Shown in pieces: positions 9,813-18,838 of a stretch of DNA of 64,000 bases. Below the pieces are notes generated by a model, which saw nothing but the letters and a program-made list of their open reading frames with translations, searched no databases and was not told the origin of the DNA. The DNA lies in the NCBI RefSeq assembly GCF_004769405.1, contig NZ_RQES01000024.1, forward strand, positions 124,001 to 188,000, in the 5' to 3' direction. Made by a program: the position numbers and the translations under genes. Positions within the stretch are counted from its first letter, which is position 1. Each line of letters starts with the position of its first letter. The stretch is from Leptospira selangorensis (GTDB taxonomy: Bacteria; Spirochaetota; Leptospiria; Leptospirales; Leptospiraceae).

Positions 9813-10619
9813 CTAGGATAATACAATTTTTTTTATAAATTCAGTCGCTTCTCTCATTGTGATCTCAGCCGCTTCTTTATGAGGGGAATGTTTTGCTCCA
9901 GGGATCATTCTTTTAATAGATTTTCCGGATACTTGACCTACAATTTTATCCACTTGTTCTTCACTTCCAAATTCATCCTCTTCTCCCTGAACTACGAGTA
10001 CGGGGCATTGGATAGAAGATAAAAAATGTTCCATATTCCAATCTCTAAATTTTTCGGCAAGCCAGGTATCAGACCAAGCATGAAACACATCTTCCGTCTT
10101 ATCAAAATGGTATTTTTCAAGCACCTGCTTTAGTTTAGTGGTTTGGTAAGACTTTACCACTTCTCTGATCCCATTTAATGTAATATCTTCTACGAATACA
10201 TGCGCGCCTTCCGTTATAATTCCAGAAATATATTCCGGAAACTTGGAAGCTGCGATTAAAGAAATAGAACCACCATCGCTATGACCGAATAAAATACTAG
10301 TTTTGATATTTAGTTTTTGGATGATCTTGAATAATATATCAGCTTCCTTCTCCAAATAAAAATGATCTCTTTTTATAGATGTAAAAGGACCGGATTTCCC
10401 ATAGCCGATCCTGTCGTATACGAGTAGGTTACAGTCAACCTTCTCCGCTAATTGTTCCGGAAAATTTTTCCAAAGAGAAATACATCCTAATGAATCATGT
10501 AGAAATATAAGAAATGGCCGATCCGGTTTTTCATTTTCGAATCGAAGGATATGTATAGAAGATCCATCTATCTCAATATCGAATTCTTTGGTATGATTTA
10601 TTTTTTCTTTTTGATACAC
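9813..10619 (-). CDS. Alpha/beta hydrolase
   Basis: 268 aa, typical alpha/beta-hydrolase length. An oxyanion-hole segment (FLHDSLG) is followed by the nucleophile elbow GHSDGG (S114), an acidic residue in VQGEEDEFG and the histidine in GAKHSPHKE. There is no signal peptide, so it is cytoplasmic. It probably hydrolyses a small ester or acyl substrate. The gene is divergent from a TetR regulator 98 nt away, and a candidate operator lies between the two starts, so TetR control of this hydrolase is the simplest reading. Confidence 0.86.
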   Translation of the reverse strand: MYQKEKINHTKEFDIEIDGSSIHILRFENEKPDRPFLIFLHDSLGCISLWKNFPEQLAEKVDCNLLVYDRIGYGKSGPFTSIKRDHFYLEKEADILFKIIQKLNIKTSILFGHSDGGSISLIAASKFPEYISGIITEGAHVFVEDITLNGIREVVKSYQTTKLKQVLEKYHFDKTEDVFHAWSDTWLAEKFRDWNMEHFLSSIQCPVLVVQGEEDEFGSEEQVDKIVGQVSGKSIKRMIPGAKHSPHKEAAEITMREATEFIKKIVLS

Positions 10620-10657
10620 GAAAAATACTATCCAGGTCCTTAAATATTGAATATATT

Positions 10658-10671
10658 GTACCGACTGGTAC
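10658..10671. promoter_or_regulatory. Candidate TetR operator between divergent genes
   Basis: Perfect 5-bp arms GTACC / GGTAC around a 4-nt centre (GACT) lie in the 98-nt region shared by the hydrolase (minus) and TetR (plus) genes. Short interrupted palindromes of this kind are typical TetR sites. Binding is inferred from position only. Confidence 0.5.
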
Positions 10672-10717
10672 GTACATAAGTCAAGGTGTTTTTACGAAAT
10701 GGGCGGGGAAGAATTGA

Positions 10718-11299
10718 ATGTCTAGTAAGGAAGATATATTAACTATAACTGCGGACCTATTTTACACGAATGGTTATAATAATACGGGGCTTGCGGAGAT
10801 ACTTAGTAAATGTAATTTAGCTAAGACAAGCTTATACCATCATTTCGGATCCAAGGCAGGTCTTGGGATTGCCTATTTAGAAAGGATGAAAGAAGAACTA
10901 TTTACTAGAATTCACAAATGGGTAAATAAGAGAGAATCTCTCAGTGAATATTTGAGAGCATGGATCTGGTATATTAAGAAAAGTATAAAGGAAAACAAAT
11001 TCCAAGGTTGCCCATTTGCAAGTTTTGCTTACGGGCTCTCCATGGATGATCTGAAAATTTTCTCTCCTAAGATGGAGGAGATCAGTAAGGAATGGATTTC
11101 GCTTTTATCTGAATTTATCCGGAGCCTTCAAAAGGATGGAAAACTTAAAAAAGACCAAAACCCGAGTGAAATCGCTTCCGAAATGTTGGCCATCTACCAT
11201 GGACATGTTACTTTATGGAAGTTGACCAGGGATTCCAAGCAGATCGAAACGATGGATCGGAAATTTAAAGAATTAGCGAAGAGTGTAGAGCGGCGATAA
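10718..11299 (+). CDS. TetR/AcrR family transcriptional regulator
   Basis: 193 aa. The N-terminal helix-turn-helix is clear (ADLFYTNGYNNTGLAEIL, then CNLAKTSLYHHFGSKAGL), with the ligand-binding domain from about residue 55. The C-terminal half resembles the TetR_C subgroup containing a GCPFA motif, common in regulators of short-chain dehydrogenases and hydrolases. It is divergent from the alpha/beta hydrolase and probably represses that gene and itself through the palindrome in the shared promoter region. Confidence 0.9.
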   Translation: MSSKEDILTITADLFYTNGYNNTGLAEILSKCNLAKTSLYHHFGSKAGLGIAYLERMKEELFTRIHKWVNKRESLSEYLRAWIWYIKKSIKENKFQGCPFASFAYGLSMDDLKIFSPKMEEISKEWISLLSEFIRSLQKDGKLKKDQNPSEIASEMLAIYHGHVTLWKLTRDSKQIETMDRKFKELAKSVERR

Positions 11300-11723
11300 G
11301 CTTCTTTCTTCCATTTTTCCTCAAAAACACCTACAAAATCTGGCCATTAAGTGCCTTCCCTTATGTCTATTCTATCCGGGTTTCCGGGTTCAACCACGAC
11401 GAAACTTTCTCCAAATTTCTGAAAACTTTTCAGTAAGTTTGTATTTTTTCGGGACTATATCTATGGTGCCTCACAAAAACAAAGAAAATCCGTCAAAATA
11501 TGCTAAAAATCAATAGAATAGGGACTAAAATAATTAATTTCATTAGGATTCGGTCGGATTCGTTTGATATCGTTAATTCCTCTGGATTTGGGTGGAGAAA
11601 AATCCTTGTCCCGAGATTATGGACCAGGAGGATAGGTTGAACTTTCGGAAATTTACTGCCGATCTTAAAAGCAATACCCGTTTTTTAAGAGAATTTTTGG
11701 CGGCGCAAAAAGGAAAGAACCAA
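11300..11723. other. Long leader / intergenic region before the M23 peptidase gene
   Basis: About 290 nt without a gene, rising to 424 nt if the peptidase starts at 11724. It holds a perfect hairpin at 11419-11433 (CTGAAAA-C-TTTTCAG) and AT-rich stretches around 11500-11550 that could carry a promoter. I see no RNA gene in it. Confidence 0.4.
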
Positions 11724-12509
11724 ATGAAAAGAAAAACTATTCTTTCAATAGTAGGTGCATCTGCCCTAGTCGTACTTTCCTGGAAATCTTTCGCAAATAC
11801 ATATTTGGAAGAAGTGAAGGTTGATAACCAATTCATCCAAACCTATCAGTCTAGAGAAGGGATCTGGATCGTTCCTGGAAAAGTAAAAGAATCCTTAGAG
11901 GATCTTTACCATAAATTCGGAACATCAGAAAGAGAAGTTCGCCTTCTTAACGGGATCCACGACAGCGGAAAAATCCAAAACTCAGAGCCTGTATTCTTCC
12001 CTTATAACGCAAATTATACACGTAATCTTCTATTAGAGGACAAAGGAAGAGAGATCTTCACCTCTGATGCCAGAGAGTTGATCTGGCCTTTAAGCTTTAA
12101 ATATTCCAGAGTTACTTCCAGATTGGGAAGACGTTGGAATGCACTGCATGCAGGTGTGGACATTGCTTGTCCGAACGGATCCGTAGTGATCGCAGCAGCT
12201 GATGGAGTTGTGACAGATTCTAAAAGAGACGGTGGATACGGACTTAGAGTAGTTCTTTCTCATCCTCAAATCAATGGGATCCAGACATTATACGCTCATA
12301 ATTCTCTTCTTTTTGTGAAACAAGGGGATAAGGTTAAAAAAGGGCAGGTGCTTGCACTTTCCGGAAATACGGGTCACACAACCGGACCTCATGTTCACTT
12401 CGAAGTTCGTTACCAAAATGTTGTATTGAACCCTGAACATTATCTTCCTCCTTTTTTAGCGGATAAAGAATCCCAAGTTGCGATCGCAAAAGAAACCATC
12501 CAACAATAA
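11724..12509 (+). CDS. Exported M23 (LytM) peptidase with degenerate LysM segment
   Basis: 261 aa from ATG 11724, chosen because AGGAAAG sits 6 nt upstream and the protein then begins with a normal signal sequence (KRK, then a hydrophobic core ending SFA). The frame also allows GTG 11592 or ATG 11619, adding 44 or 35 residues. A LysM-like stretch ([24 protein letters not shown]) is followed by the peptidase domain: metal ligands in HAGVDIA, and GPHVHFEVR with the catalytic and metal histidines. The protein should cleave peptidoglycan cross-links in the periplasm or activate another hydrolase. The next gene starts 5 nt after the stop. Confidence 0.88.
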   Translation: MKRKTILSIVGASALVVLSWKSFANTYLEEVKVDNQFIQTYQSREGIWIVPGKVKESLEDLYHKFGTSEREVRLLNGIHDSGKIQNSEPVFFPYNANYTRNLLLEDKGREIFTSDARELIWPLSFKYSRVTSRLGRRWNALHAGVDIACPNGSVVIAAADGVVTDSKRDGGYGLRVVLSHPQINGIQTLYAHNSLLFVKQGDKVKKGQVLALSGNTGHTTGPHVHFEVRYQNVVLNPEHYLPPFLADKESQVAIAKETIQQ

Positions 12510-12514
12510 TCACA

Positions 12515-13330
12515 TTGTTCTCTAATTCAGACTGGTCTTCCGAAATCTTTTCCTATTTAGAAGAGAACCTGACCGGTCGTAAATTCCATACGGTTTTATT
12601 CGATTTTGATAATACTCTTGTACGTCACGATTTCGGCGAAGCTGTTATGTGTGAGCTCCTACTTGCGGGAGTTCCTTGGATAGAATCTCTTTCTCCATAC
12701 TTTCCTGAAAAAAATATCTGCGAAAGATTAGAAAACCTTAGAAAGACAGATCCCAAATCCTTTATGGACGGGATCTGGGAATATTATGAATCCAAGATAG
12801 AAAGAGAAGGCCTAGGAGTAGGTTATAGATGGTCCACTTGGATCTTCTCTGGCAGATCTGCAAAAGAATTAGAAAAAACTGCAATATCCGTTTGGGAAAA
12901 AAATCAGAAGGACACGAGTGTAAACGGAGTCCAAGCCTTTCTTCCTATGTTCGAAATTGTAAAAGAACTTACCCAAGCAGGAAGTAAGATTTGGATCGTA
13001 ACCGCTTCTCCAGAACCAGTGATCCAGGCAGTCTCCGAAAAATGGGGGATCCCAAGGGAAAATGTCCTGGGCATGCGTTTAATAGAAAAGGACGGAATTT
13101 TAAGCCCTGATTTAATAGAACCTTTCACATATGGTATCGGCAAGGTAGAACTACTCAATTTAGCAAATGGAAATCTAGGATACGATCTTGCATTTGGAGA
13201 TTCGGAGAATGATTTTCCGATGTTAGCAAACACTCGCTCCAGAGGGATCTTCTTAGATAGAGGAAAAAAATCGCCGCCTCCCGGAGCCTTTGTTCAATCC
13301 GTCAAAAACTGGAAAACGATCCCGCTATAA
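12515..13330 (+). CDS. HAD-superfamily phosphatase (HAD-IB type)
   Basis: 271 aa starting at TTG 12515. Motif I is FDFDNTL (D30, D32), motif II VTASPEP, and motif IV GDSENDFPML. The order and the long alpha-helical cap between motifs I and II match HAD-IB enzymes such as phosphoserine phosphatase. The substrate is not evident: the cap lacks an obvious phosphoserine pattern. It follows the M23 peptidase by 5 nt and is probably cotranscribed with it, which might point to a cell-wall-related phosphorylated substrate, but that is only context. Confidence 0.83.
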   Translation: MFSNSDWSSEIFSYLEENLTGRKFHTVLFDFDNTLVRHDFGEAVMCELLLAGVPWIESLSPYFPEKNICERLENLRKTDPKSFMDGIWEYYESKIEREGLGVGYRWSTWIFSGRSAKELEKTAISVWEKNQKDTSVNGVQAFLPMFEIVKELTQAGSKIWIVTASPEPVIQAVSEKWGIPRENVLGMRLIEKDGILSPDLIEPFTYGIGKVELLNLANGNLGYDLAFGDSENDFPMLANTRSRGIFLDRGKKSPPPGAFVQSVKNWKTIPL

Positions 13331-13352
13331 TAGACGGTGATTCTCCACTGAC

Positions 13353-14198
13353 TTAGCGTTTTTTCAAATACTCAGGCATGCTCGGAAGTTTATCTTCCGT
13401 CCAGAGCCAGTCTCCTACTAAAGAAACAATTGGCGCCTTCTCTCCATCTAGTATTTTTAATAGAGCAATTTTTAGATCATTCGGTTCGGTGATCCTGTAG
13501 GGAATGCCTGGGAAATTTTTGGCAAAACTTTCGTTCTCTCTCGATTGGATATAATCTATAAAGAAGTCGCCGAATTTTTTGCCGGAAACTTTTTGCTCTT
13601 CCATCAATTTTTGTAAGTCAGGATGAGGAGAAGATTTTGCAAGTCTTTGCAGTATGATCGTGATCCCTCTTACACTTTGGCTGAAAAATGTTCCAGCGCG
13701 TATAATCTTTCTGGAATCCGGTTTTTGGAGAGCCCATTCTTCCATTTTCTTTTTGATGAATGCCAACGAACCATAGAATGTAAGCAAGTGGGGAAGATAA
13801 TAATAAGCGGAATATCCGACTGTGATCCTTGGATTTAATTTTTTCTCAAGATCCAACATTGGATCAAAACAGAATTTTGCGGCAGCAATAATATCTTCGT
13901 CGGGAGTTTCGGATACTGGATATCCTAAGTTTCCTCTGGCAGGCGTATAGATGAGTATATCTACTTTGACATTTTCTTTATTTAAGAATTTTTGAATATT
14001 CGAAACTGCTTCTTCCGGTTCTTCTAATTTGATGAGTGGAATTGTTTTATCTGAACCTTGGACCTGAGATTCTCCAGAGGTAGTGGAGTAGATCTTCCAG
14101 GTTTGTCCTGTTTTGGAGGAATATTCTCGGATTGCATCAATTGCACTATGGCCTGCTGCTCCTGATCCACCTATGATCAATGCTATTGACTCGCTCAT
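13353..14198 (-). CDS. NAD(P)-dependent Rossmann-fold oxidoreductase, SDR-like
   Basis: 281 aa. The N-terminus carries a dinucleotide-binding glycine motif (LIIGGSGAAGHSA), and a serine-tyrosine region (GYSAYYYLPHLL) lies where SDR enzymes have their catalytic Tyr. The lysine of YxxxK is not obvious, so activity as a classical dehydrogenase is unproven. An atypical or extended SDR family member is the best description. It is convergent with the HAD gene and lies 31 nt downstream of the pseudouridine synthase gene on the same strand. Confidence 0.68.
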   Translation of the reverse strand: MSESIALIIGGSGAAGHSAIDAIREYSSKTGQTWKIYSTTSGESQVQGSDKTIPLIKLEEPEEAVSNIQKFLNKENVKVDILIYTPARGNLGYPVSETPDEDIIAAAKFCFDPMLDLEKKLNPRITVGYSAYYYLPHLLTFYGSLAFIKKKMEEWALQKPDSRKIIRAGTFFSQSVRGITIILQRLAKSSPHPDLQKLMEEQKVSGKKFGDFFIDYIQSRENESFAKNFPGIPYRITEPNDLKIALLKILDGEKAPIVSLVGDWLWTEDKLPSMPEYLKKR

Positions 14199-14229
14199 TT
14201 TCGCCTCCAGGAAGTGAGGACCAGCTTAC

Positions 14230-14937
14230 TTATTCCGGGAATCGTATACCAGAAAAAAAGCGCATGTATGCTTGAAAATCAATCGGAAGCTCTGATACAA
14301 TTTTTATATCTTCTTCGAATTCATTTTTGAATTTTAGAAGATACGAATGTAATAAAAAACGTTTTGGTTTAGGAACTAAACTTTTAACGGAAGGATTACT
14401 GTAAGTTTCATCTCCCAAGATTGGAGTGCCGATAGAAGACAGATGAAAACGAATTTGGTGCCTTCTTCCAGTAACCAATTTTGCTGCAACCAACGAGAGG
14501 TTTTTCTCCTTAGAATAGGAAAGAAGAGTAAAATCAGTGATCGCTTTTTTACCACCTGAACGAACTGAACTTACTTTTCCTTTTCCATCTTTTAGAAAAC
14601 ATTCCACTCTGAATTCTTTCTCTTTTGGAATTCCAATACAAATAGCCAAATATGTTTTTTCTGAATCCGCTAAGATTGAATCCGCTTCTTTGTTTTTAGA
14701 TGGTTCTTTGCAGAATAATAGGATTCCGCTAGTGTCCCGATCTAGTCTGTGCAGTAACCTTAGATCAGGCTCCTTCTCCTGTTTCCGGACAAGATCTTCC
14801 AGGGTGGGACGATTCGGATCGAATGTAGCATGGACCGGGATCCCGGCCGGTTTTTCGACAGCAAGTAGGAACCCCTTCTCATACCATTTATGGATCGGAG
14901 TCTCAGGGACCTGAAATTTAGGCTTTGTTTCCCTCAT
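14230..14937 (-). CDS. RluA-family RNA pseudouridine synthase
   Basis: 235 aa. The family signature HRLDRDTSG contains the catalytic aspartate (D66). Further family blocks are LLAVEKPAGIPVH at 24-36 and GRRHQIRFHLSSIGTPILGDETY in the C-terminal half. There is no S4 domain, which places it with short RluA/TruC-like enzymes that modify uridine in rRNA or tRNA. The exact target base cannot be read from sequence. It begins 81 nt from a divergent XRE-cupin regulator. Confidence 0.9.
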   Translation of the reverse strand: MRETKPKFQVPETPIHKWYEKGFLLAVEKPAGIPVHATFDPNRPTLEDLVRKQEKEPDLRLLHRLDRDTSGILLFCKEPSKNKEADSILADSEKTYLAICIGIPKEKEFRVECFLKDGKGKVSSVRSGGKKAITDFTLLSYSKEKNLSLVAAKLVTGRRHQIRFHLSSIGTPILGDETYSNPSVKSLVPKPKRFLLHSYLLKFKNEFEEDIKIVSELPIDFQAYMRFFSGIRFPE

Positions 14938-15018
14938 AGGATCCTCCGTTGTTTCTTCTCTAATTTGATCATCCTCTTTTGAAAGGATTGAAATTGGATT
15001 GACACATCTTCCGTTATA

Positions 15019-15648
15019 TTGGACGAATTAGGAATGAAACAGGCCGACGCCGAAGAACTGGATGGGAAGGAACTCATCTCCAGCGAACATATAACAGAAG
15101 TCGTTAAAGAAAACCTAAAATTAATTCGCCATACTAAAGGACTCTCATTAGACAAATTGGCATCTCGTTGTGGTGTGAGCCGAGCCATGCTTTCTCAAAT
15201 AGAGCAAGGTAAAAGTGTTCCTACTATCGCAGTATTATGGAAGATCGCAACCGGTCTTAACGTTCCTTTCAGTGAACTTCTAAAAGAGAAGGGAACAGAG
15301 GGAGTTTTTCTCTTAAAAGCGGAGAATACAAAAGTCTTATATTCCAGCTCAAAGGTATATTCTAGTCGTGCCTTGTTTCCGTTTATCGGAGGCAGAAGGG
15401 TAGAATTTTACGAACTGATCCTGAAACCGGGCGGAATCGAAGTTGCAGAAGCTCATAAAGCTGGAACAACTGAGAATCTTGTAGTGGTCCAAGGAAAATT
15501 GCGCCTCCGTGTGGGGGACAAGGTGGTAGAACTGGATGCAAAGGATTCCGTATATTTTAGAGCGGATGTTCCTCACGAATACATCAATCCAACAGATACC
15601 GAAACTCTTATGTATCTGGTCATGGAATATACGGACGAAGCTAACTAA
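15019..15648 (+). CDS. XRE-family regulator with C-terminal cupin domain
   Basis: 209 aa from TTG 15019; ATG 15034 is an alternative start five codons in. Residues 30-85 form an XRE helix-turn-helix (LRLIR-like helix, then [24 protein letters not shown]). Residues about 110-205 form a cupin_2 barrel ([22 protein letters not shown], then the PHEYINPTD loop). Proteins of this build sense a small metabolite through the cupin and often control amino-acid or polyamine metabolism. Its 3' end overlaps the frame of the downstream exported-protein gene, so the two are probably coupled. Confidence 0.9.
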   Translation: MDELGMKQADAEELDGKELISSEHITEVVKENLKLIRHTKGLSLDKLASRCGVSRAMLSQIEQGKSVPTIAVLWKIATGLNVPFSELLKEKGTEGVFLLKAENTKVLYSSSKVYSSRALFPFIGGRRVEFYELILKPGGIEVAEAHKAGTTENLVVVQGKLRLRVGDKVVELDAKDSVYFRADVPHEYINPTDTETLMYLVMEYTDEAN

Positions 15649-16627
15649 ACTTTTAGTCCTAAGTTTACTCCTCACTCCGGGCCTTCTATTTTCGGAAGCG
15701 CCCGATCCTTCCACAGGTTATTTCGGCATCGATAGATACGAAGAGCAGATCTCTTGTCATGAGCAAGATTGTATCCGTTATACTTTGGATGAATTAAATG
15801 CCAAAGGTGGAAAATCAGAAGTTCGAAAACTTTTAGAAGAGAATGCCGGTAAGGTCTTGGTAGATCTTTCCGGAAAAAATCTTAAACTTGCAGACGATGA
15901 ACTGGATGATCTCCGGGATTTTCTATTAGAAATTTCTAAAAGAGATGGAAGAGTCGCCATCGAAAAATTGCATATTGCGATCAGAGGACTGGAGATAGCT
16001 GATCCTCCCGTTTTAAAAGATGTAGGTCTTATCGGTTGGGGTCTTATCAGAAGGATTTATCGAAATGTATATTTTAAGAGGACAGGAGATTATAACGCAA
16101 AAGTTCTCTATCATCCCGGAAGTGGAAAGATCAATCTGATTTTCTTCGTTCATAAAAGATACGGTGATATCTGTGAGACAGTATTTTCTTCCTGTAATGA
16201 AATAGAATATTTGGATGAGGATACATTCGATCTTCAATTATCCACTGCACTCAGAGAATCCAAAGAGAAGGGACTTCCAGTCAGAGTGAATTTTAAACAG
16301 GTCCAAGCATCTTTTCCGGAAACAAAACTGGAATGGGAGAATGTAAAAAATATAGGAAGATCTGCGAGAATGTATAAATGGCTCGCTCTTCCCAAAGAAA
16401 CGGAAATGAAACCTTTGAGCAGATCCAGGTTTCTTCCTTTGCAGGCTGCCTTGACTGTGATCGATTATTCTGTTTCAGTATTTGATTATGTGAATCAAAT
16501 TATAATGTACAAACCTGCAAGAAGCACAAAAGCAGAAGTATTATATACACAAAGATTAGCTGAAGATGGGACACCCGGAACTAAAACGATTCATTCAGTT
16601 GTGTTTGTTCCAGTTAAAGAAGAGTAA
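15566..16627 (+). CDS. Exported protein of unknown function with ambiguous start
   Basis: A leader-like hydrophobic stretch ([20 protein letters not shown]) followed by EAPDPS indicates export, but no ATG, GTG or TTG lies just before it. The nearest conventional start is ATG 15566 inside the upstream cupin gene, giving 353 aa with a 22-residue extra N-region. An ATA at 15629 would give a normal signal peptide. I recognise no domain. The mature protein is about 315 aa with scattered Cys ([23 protein letters not shown]) and a central mixed alpha/beta pattern. Overlap with the regulator gene argues for one transcript. Confidence 0.7.
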   Translation: MFLTNTSIQQIPKLLCIWSWNIRTKLTKLLVLSLLLTPGLLFSEAPDPSTGYFGIDRYEEQISCHEQDCIRYTLDELNAKGGKSEVRKLLEENAGKVLVDLSGKNLKLADDELDDLRDFLLEISKRDGRVAIEKLHIAIRGLEIADPPVLKDVGLIGWGLIRRIYRNVYFKRTGDYNAKVLYHPGSGKINLIFFVHKRYGDICETVFSSCNEIEYLDEDTFDLQLSTALRESKEKGLPVRVNFKQVQASFPETKLEWENVKNIGRSARMYKWLALPKETEMKPLSRSRFLPLQAALTVIDYSVSVFDYVNQIIMYKPARSTKAEVLYTQRLAEDGTPGTKTIHSVVFVPVKEE

Positions 16628-16629
16628 AA

Positions 16630-16658
16630 CTTCTCCGCCTCTGATTGAAGCGGAGAAG
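16630..16658 (-). terminator. Rho-independent terminator of the NhaD-type antiporter gene
   Basis: A 9-bp perfect stem (CTTCTCCGC / GCGGAGAAG) with an 11-nt loop. Read on the minus strand it is followed by TTTTACTC. It lies just past the antiporter stop and may also act on the convergent plus-strand gene. Confidence 0.75.
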
Positions 16659-16668
16659 GAAGAATCTT

Positions 16669-18159
16669 TTAGATAAAGAAGATCCAGGTTAAGAGTAAGA
16701 ATGTAGGGACCAAAAGTAGGAATGAATACAATACGTATCCGCCGAAACTTGGCATTTTGATCTTATTCTCTTCTGCTACTGATTTTACCATGAAGTTTGG
16801 AGCATTGCCTATATAGGTCAATGCGCCCATAAATACCGCACCCACGGAAATCGCTTTCAGAAGTTCCTCTCCAACTGGATCAGCCAGGATCTGAGTTACA
16901 TTAGAGAACCCTAATAATCCTTTGGCTAAGGATAAGAAAGTCAGGTAAGTAGGAGCATTGTCCAGAACTCCCGAGAATCCACCAGTTACCCAGAAGAATT
17001 GCCATCTTTCAGTGATTCCTAGTTCTTTTCCATGATGTTCCAGGAGCAATAATGCTGGGATCATGGTTAAGAAGATACCTATGAATAGGTAAGCTACCTC
17101 TTGGATAGGACCTAAGGTAAACTTATTCTTTTCTCTTAGCTTAGGATCGGAAGTCACTTTGGAAAGTGCGATCAAACCGATTAGAACCGCTTCTCTAATG
17201 AATGCAAGGAAAGGATATTTTTCAATCGCAGGAATATAGTTTTGGTTCAAGAAAGCTACGGAAAGGATCACTCCTAAAAGCCAGAGTAAGTTTACTTGGC
17301 CTTCTAATCCAAGGGGTTGTCTATGAGAATGATCGTAACGGATATCCTTTTTGGTCTCTTTTCCGTGCATGATCGTGTCCCAAATAAAGTAGATCACGAG
17401 TAAAATTCCGGAAGCGATGATCATCTGAGGGAATAGTTTAAATGTCCAAACGAATGGAACTCCTTGCAGATAACCTAAGAATAAAGGAGGATCTCCGAGA
17501 GGAGTTAAGGAGCCACCAATATTAGAAACCAAGAAAATAAAGAAGATCACTGTGTGAACCACATGTTTTCTTTCTGAGTTGGTCTTGAGTAAAGGACGGA
17601 TCAGAAGCATAGAAGCTCCAGTCGTTCCGATAAAAGAAGCCAGGAAAGTTCCCACGACCAAGAAGATTGTGTTATTTACCGGAGTAGCTTCTATATCTCC
17701 TTTTAAAACGATCCCACCTGAAATATAGAATAGTGCCGCAAGAAGGATGATAAACGGAATATAATCGAATACCATAGTGTGGAAAATTTTTCCGCCCCAG
17801 CTATGCGCCATTAAGATCCCGAAAGAAACTCCTCCAAGAGCTAAGGAAAGAAGAAGTTTGTTATTATTGTTTTCCCACCAATGCTCCGTTGTTTGAGAGA
17901 TCAAGGGTAGAAGTGCAATACTGAGTAGGATTAAAACGAAAGGAATAACCGACCAAAGAGGAAGATCGTCTCCTGCCTCACCATGAGCCGATGCAGTCTC
18001 TTGGTGCCCGTTTCCAGTTCCGTGTTCCCCATGACCTGCATCCGTTTCGGATTGAGCCAGTGTATTTGTTTGAGGGGATGCCCCTGTTTCCGCCCAAACG
18101 GAAACGTTTAGGACCAGGGAGAGAAAGAGTAGGGTAGTAAAAAATTTGTTTCTCATCAT
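16669..18159 (-). CDS. nhaD: NhaD-type sodium:proton antiporter (ArsB/CitT ion-transporter superfamily)
   Basis: 496 aa. After a signal-like N-terminus comes a His-rich acidic segment at about 40-62 (GHGEHGTGNGH...), then 11-13 membrane spans. Blocks such as FIGTTGASMLLIRPL and NIGGSLTPLGDPPLFLGYL are typical of the NhaD/UIT1 branch of ion transporters, which exchange Na+ or Li+ for protons. The second membrane half contains GGFSGVLDNAPTYLTF, another family block. The His-rich periplasmic leader is not needed for the antiport fold and could bind metal or sense pH. It diverges from a PerR-like gene. Confidence 0.85.
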   Translation of the reverse strand: MMRNKFFTTLLFLSLVLNVSVWAETGASPQTNTLAQSETDAGHGEHGTGNGHQETASAHGEAGDDLPLWSVIPFVLILLSIALLPLISQTTEHWWENNNNKLLLSLALGGVSFGILMAHSWGGKIFHTMVFDYIPFIILLAALFYISGGIVLKGDIEATPVNNTIFLVVGTFLASFIGTTGASMLLIRPLLKTNSERKHVVHTVIFFIFLVSNIGGSLTPLGDPPLFLGYLQGVPFVWTFKLFPQMIIASGILLVIYFIWDTIMHGKETKKDIRYDHSHRQPLGLEGQVNLLWLLGVILSVAFLNQNYIPAIEKYPFLAFIREAVLIGLIALSKVTSDPKLREKNKFTLGPIQEVAYLFIGIFLTMIPALLLLEHHGKELGITERWQFFWVTGGFSGVLDNAPTYLTFLSLAKGLLGFSNVTQILADPVGEELLKAISVGAVFMGALTYIGNAPNFMVKSVAEENKIKMPSFGGYVLYSFLLLVPTFLLLTWIFFI

Positions 18160-18382
18160 TCTCTGCTTTTCGAAGATTTTTCGTCAGGTTATAGAGATTC
18201 AGATAGGTTTCAAAGGAAAATCCATGATTTCTCGGGTTTTTTTGGCCTCCTTTTTTTGGATTGCATAAATCCTTCCTTTTTTGCAAGATCCTAATAGGAA
18301 TTCATATCTTCTAGACTTTTTGCTTTATATTCGGCCCTTTCGGACCGTCAGATATATAGGCCCATAGAGAGAACCGACGACC

Positions 18383-18832
18383 ATGACTGTTTTAGGTAAA
18401 CACAAACAATACTGCCTGACTCCGGACGAAATAGAGAGTAGATTAAAATCGGTTTCAATACAACCGACCATGCAAAGGATTTCCATTTGCCAATACGTAC
18501 TTTGTGAAGCGGATCATCCAACCGCTGAAGAAGTAAAAGAATGGGTAGATAAACGTTCTTTGAAGATGAGTTTAGCGACCGTCTATAATACTTTAAACGT
18601 TTTAGTATCTGCAGGTCTATTAAGAGAGTTTAAATTTTCCTGTTTGGGTAAATCGGTATTCGATAGCAATATCGACGACCATTTCCATTTCTTCGATGAG
18701 AAGTCGGGAAAATTCCATGACCTGGACGCGGAACTTCTTACAATCGATTCTAAACTACCTAAAGAGTTTAAAGTGAATAAGATGGATATCCTATTCACCG
18801 GATCTTTAGAAGAATCGAACGCTTCCGTTTAA
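18383..18832 (+). CDS. Fur-family regulator of the PerR type, lacking the structural zinc site
   Basis: 149 aa. The N-terminal winged helix (PTMQRISICQYVL..HPTAEEV..SLATVYNTLNVL) is typical of Fur. Regulatory-metal ligands match PerR spacing: H45, D94, H100, H102 and D113, with Asp rather than Glu at the last position as in peroxide sensors. The two C-terminal CxxC motifs that bind structural zinc in most family members are absent, as described for Leptospira PerR proteins. It probably represses oxidative-stress genes and is inactivated by peroxide. It converges with lpd 6 nt downstream. Which leptospiral PerR paralogue this is cannot be settled here. Confidence 0.85.
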   Translation: MTVLGKHKQYCLTPDEIESRLKSVSIQPTMQRISICQYVLCEADHPTAEEVKEWVDKRSLKMSLATVYNTLNVLVSAGLLREFKFSCLGKSVFDSNIDDHFHFFDEKSGKFHDLDAELLTIDSKLPKEFKVNKMDILFTGSLEESNASV

Positions 18833-18838
18833 TATTCA

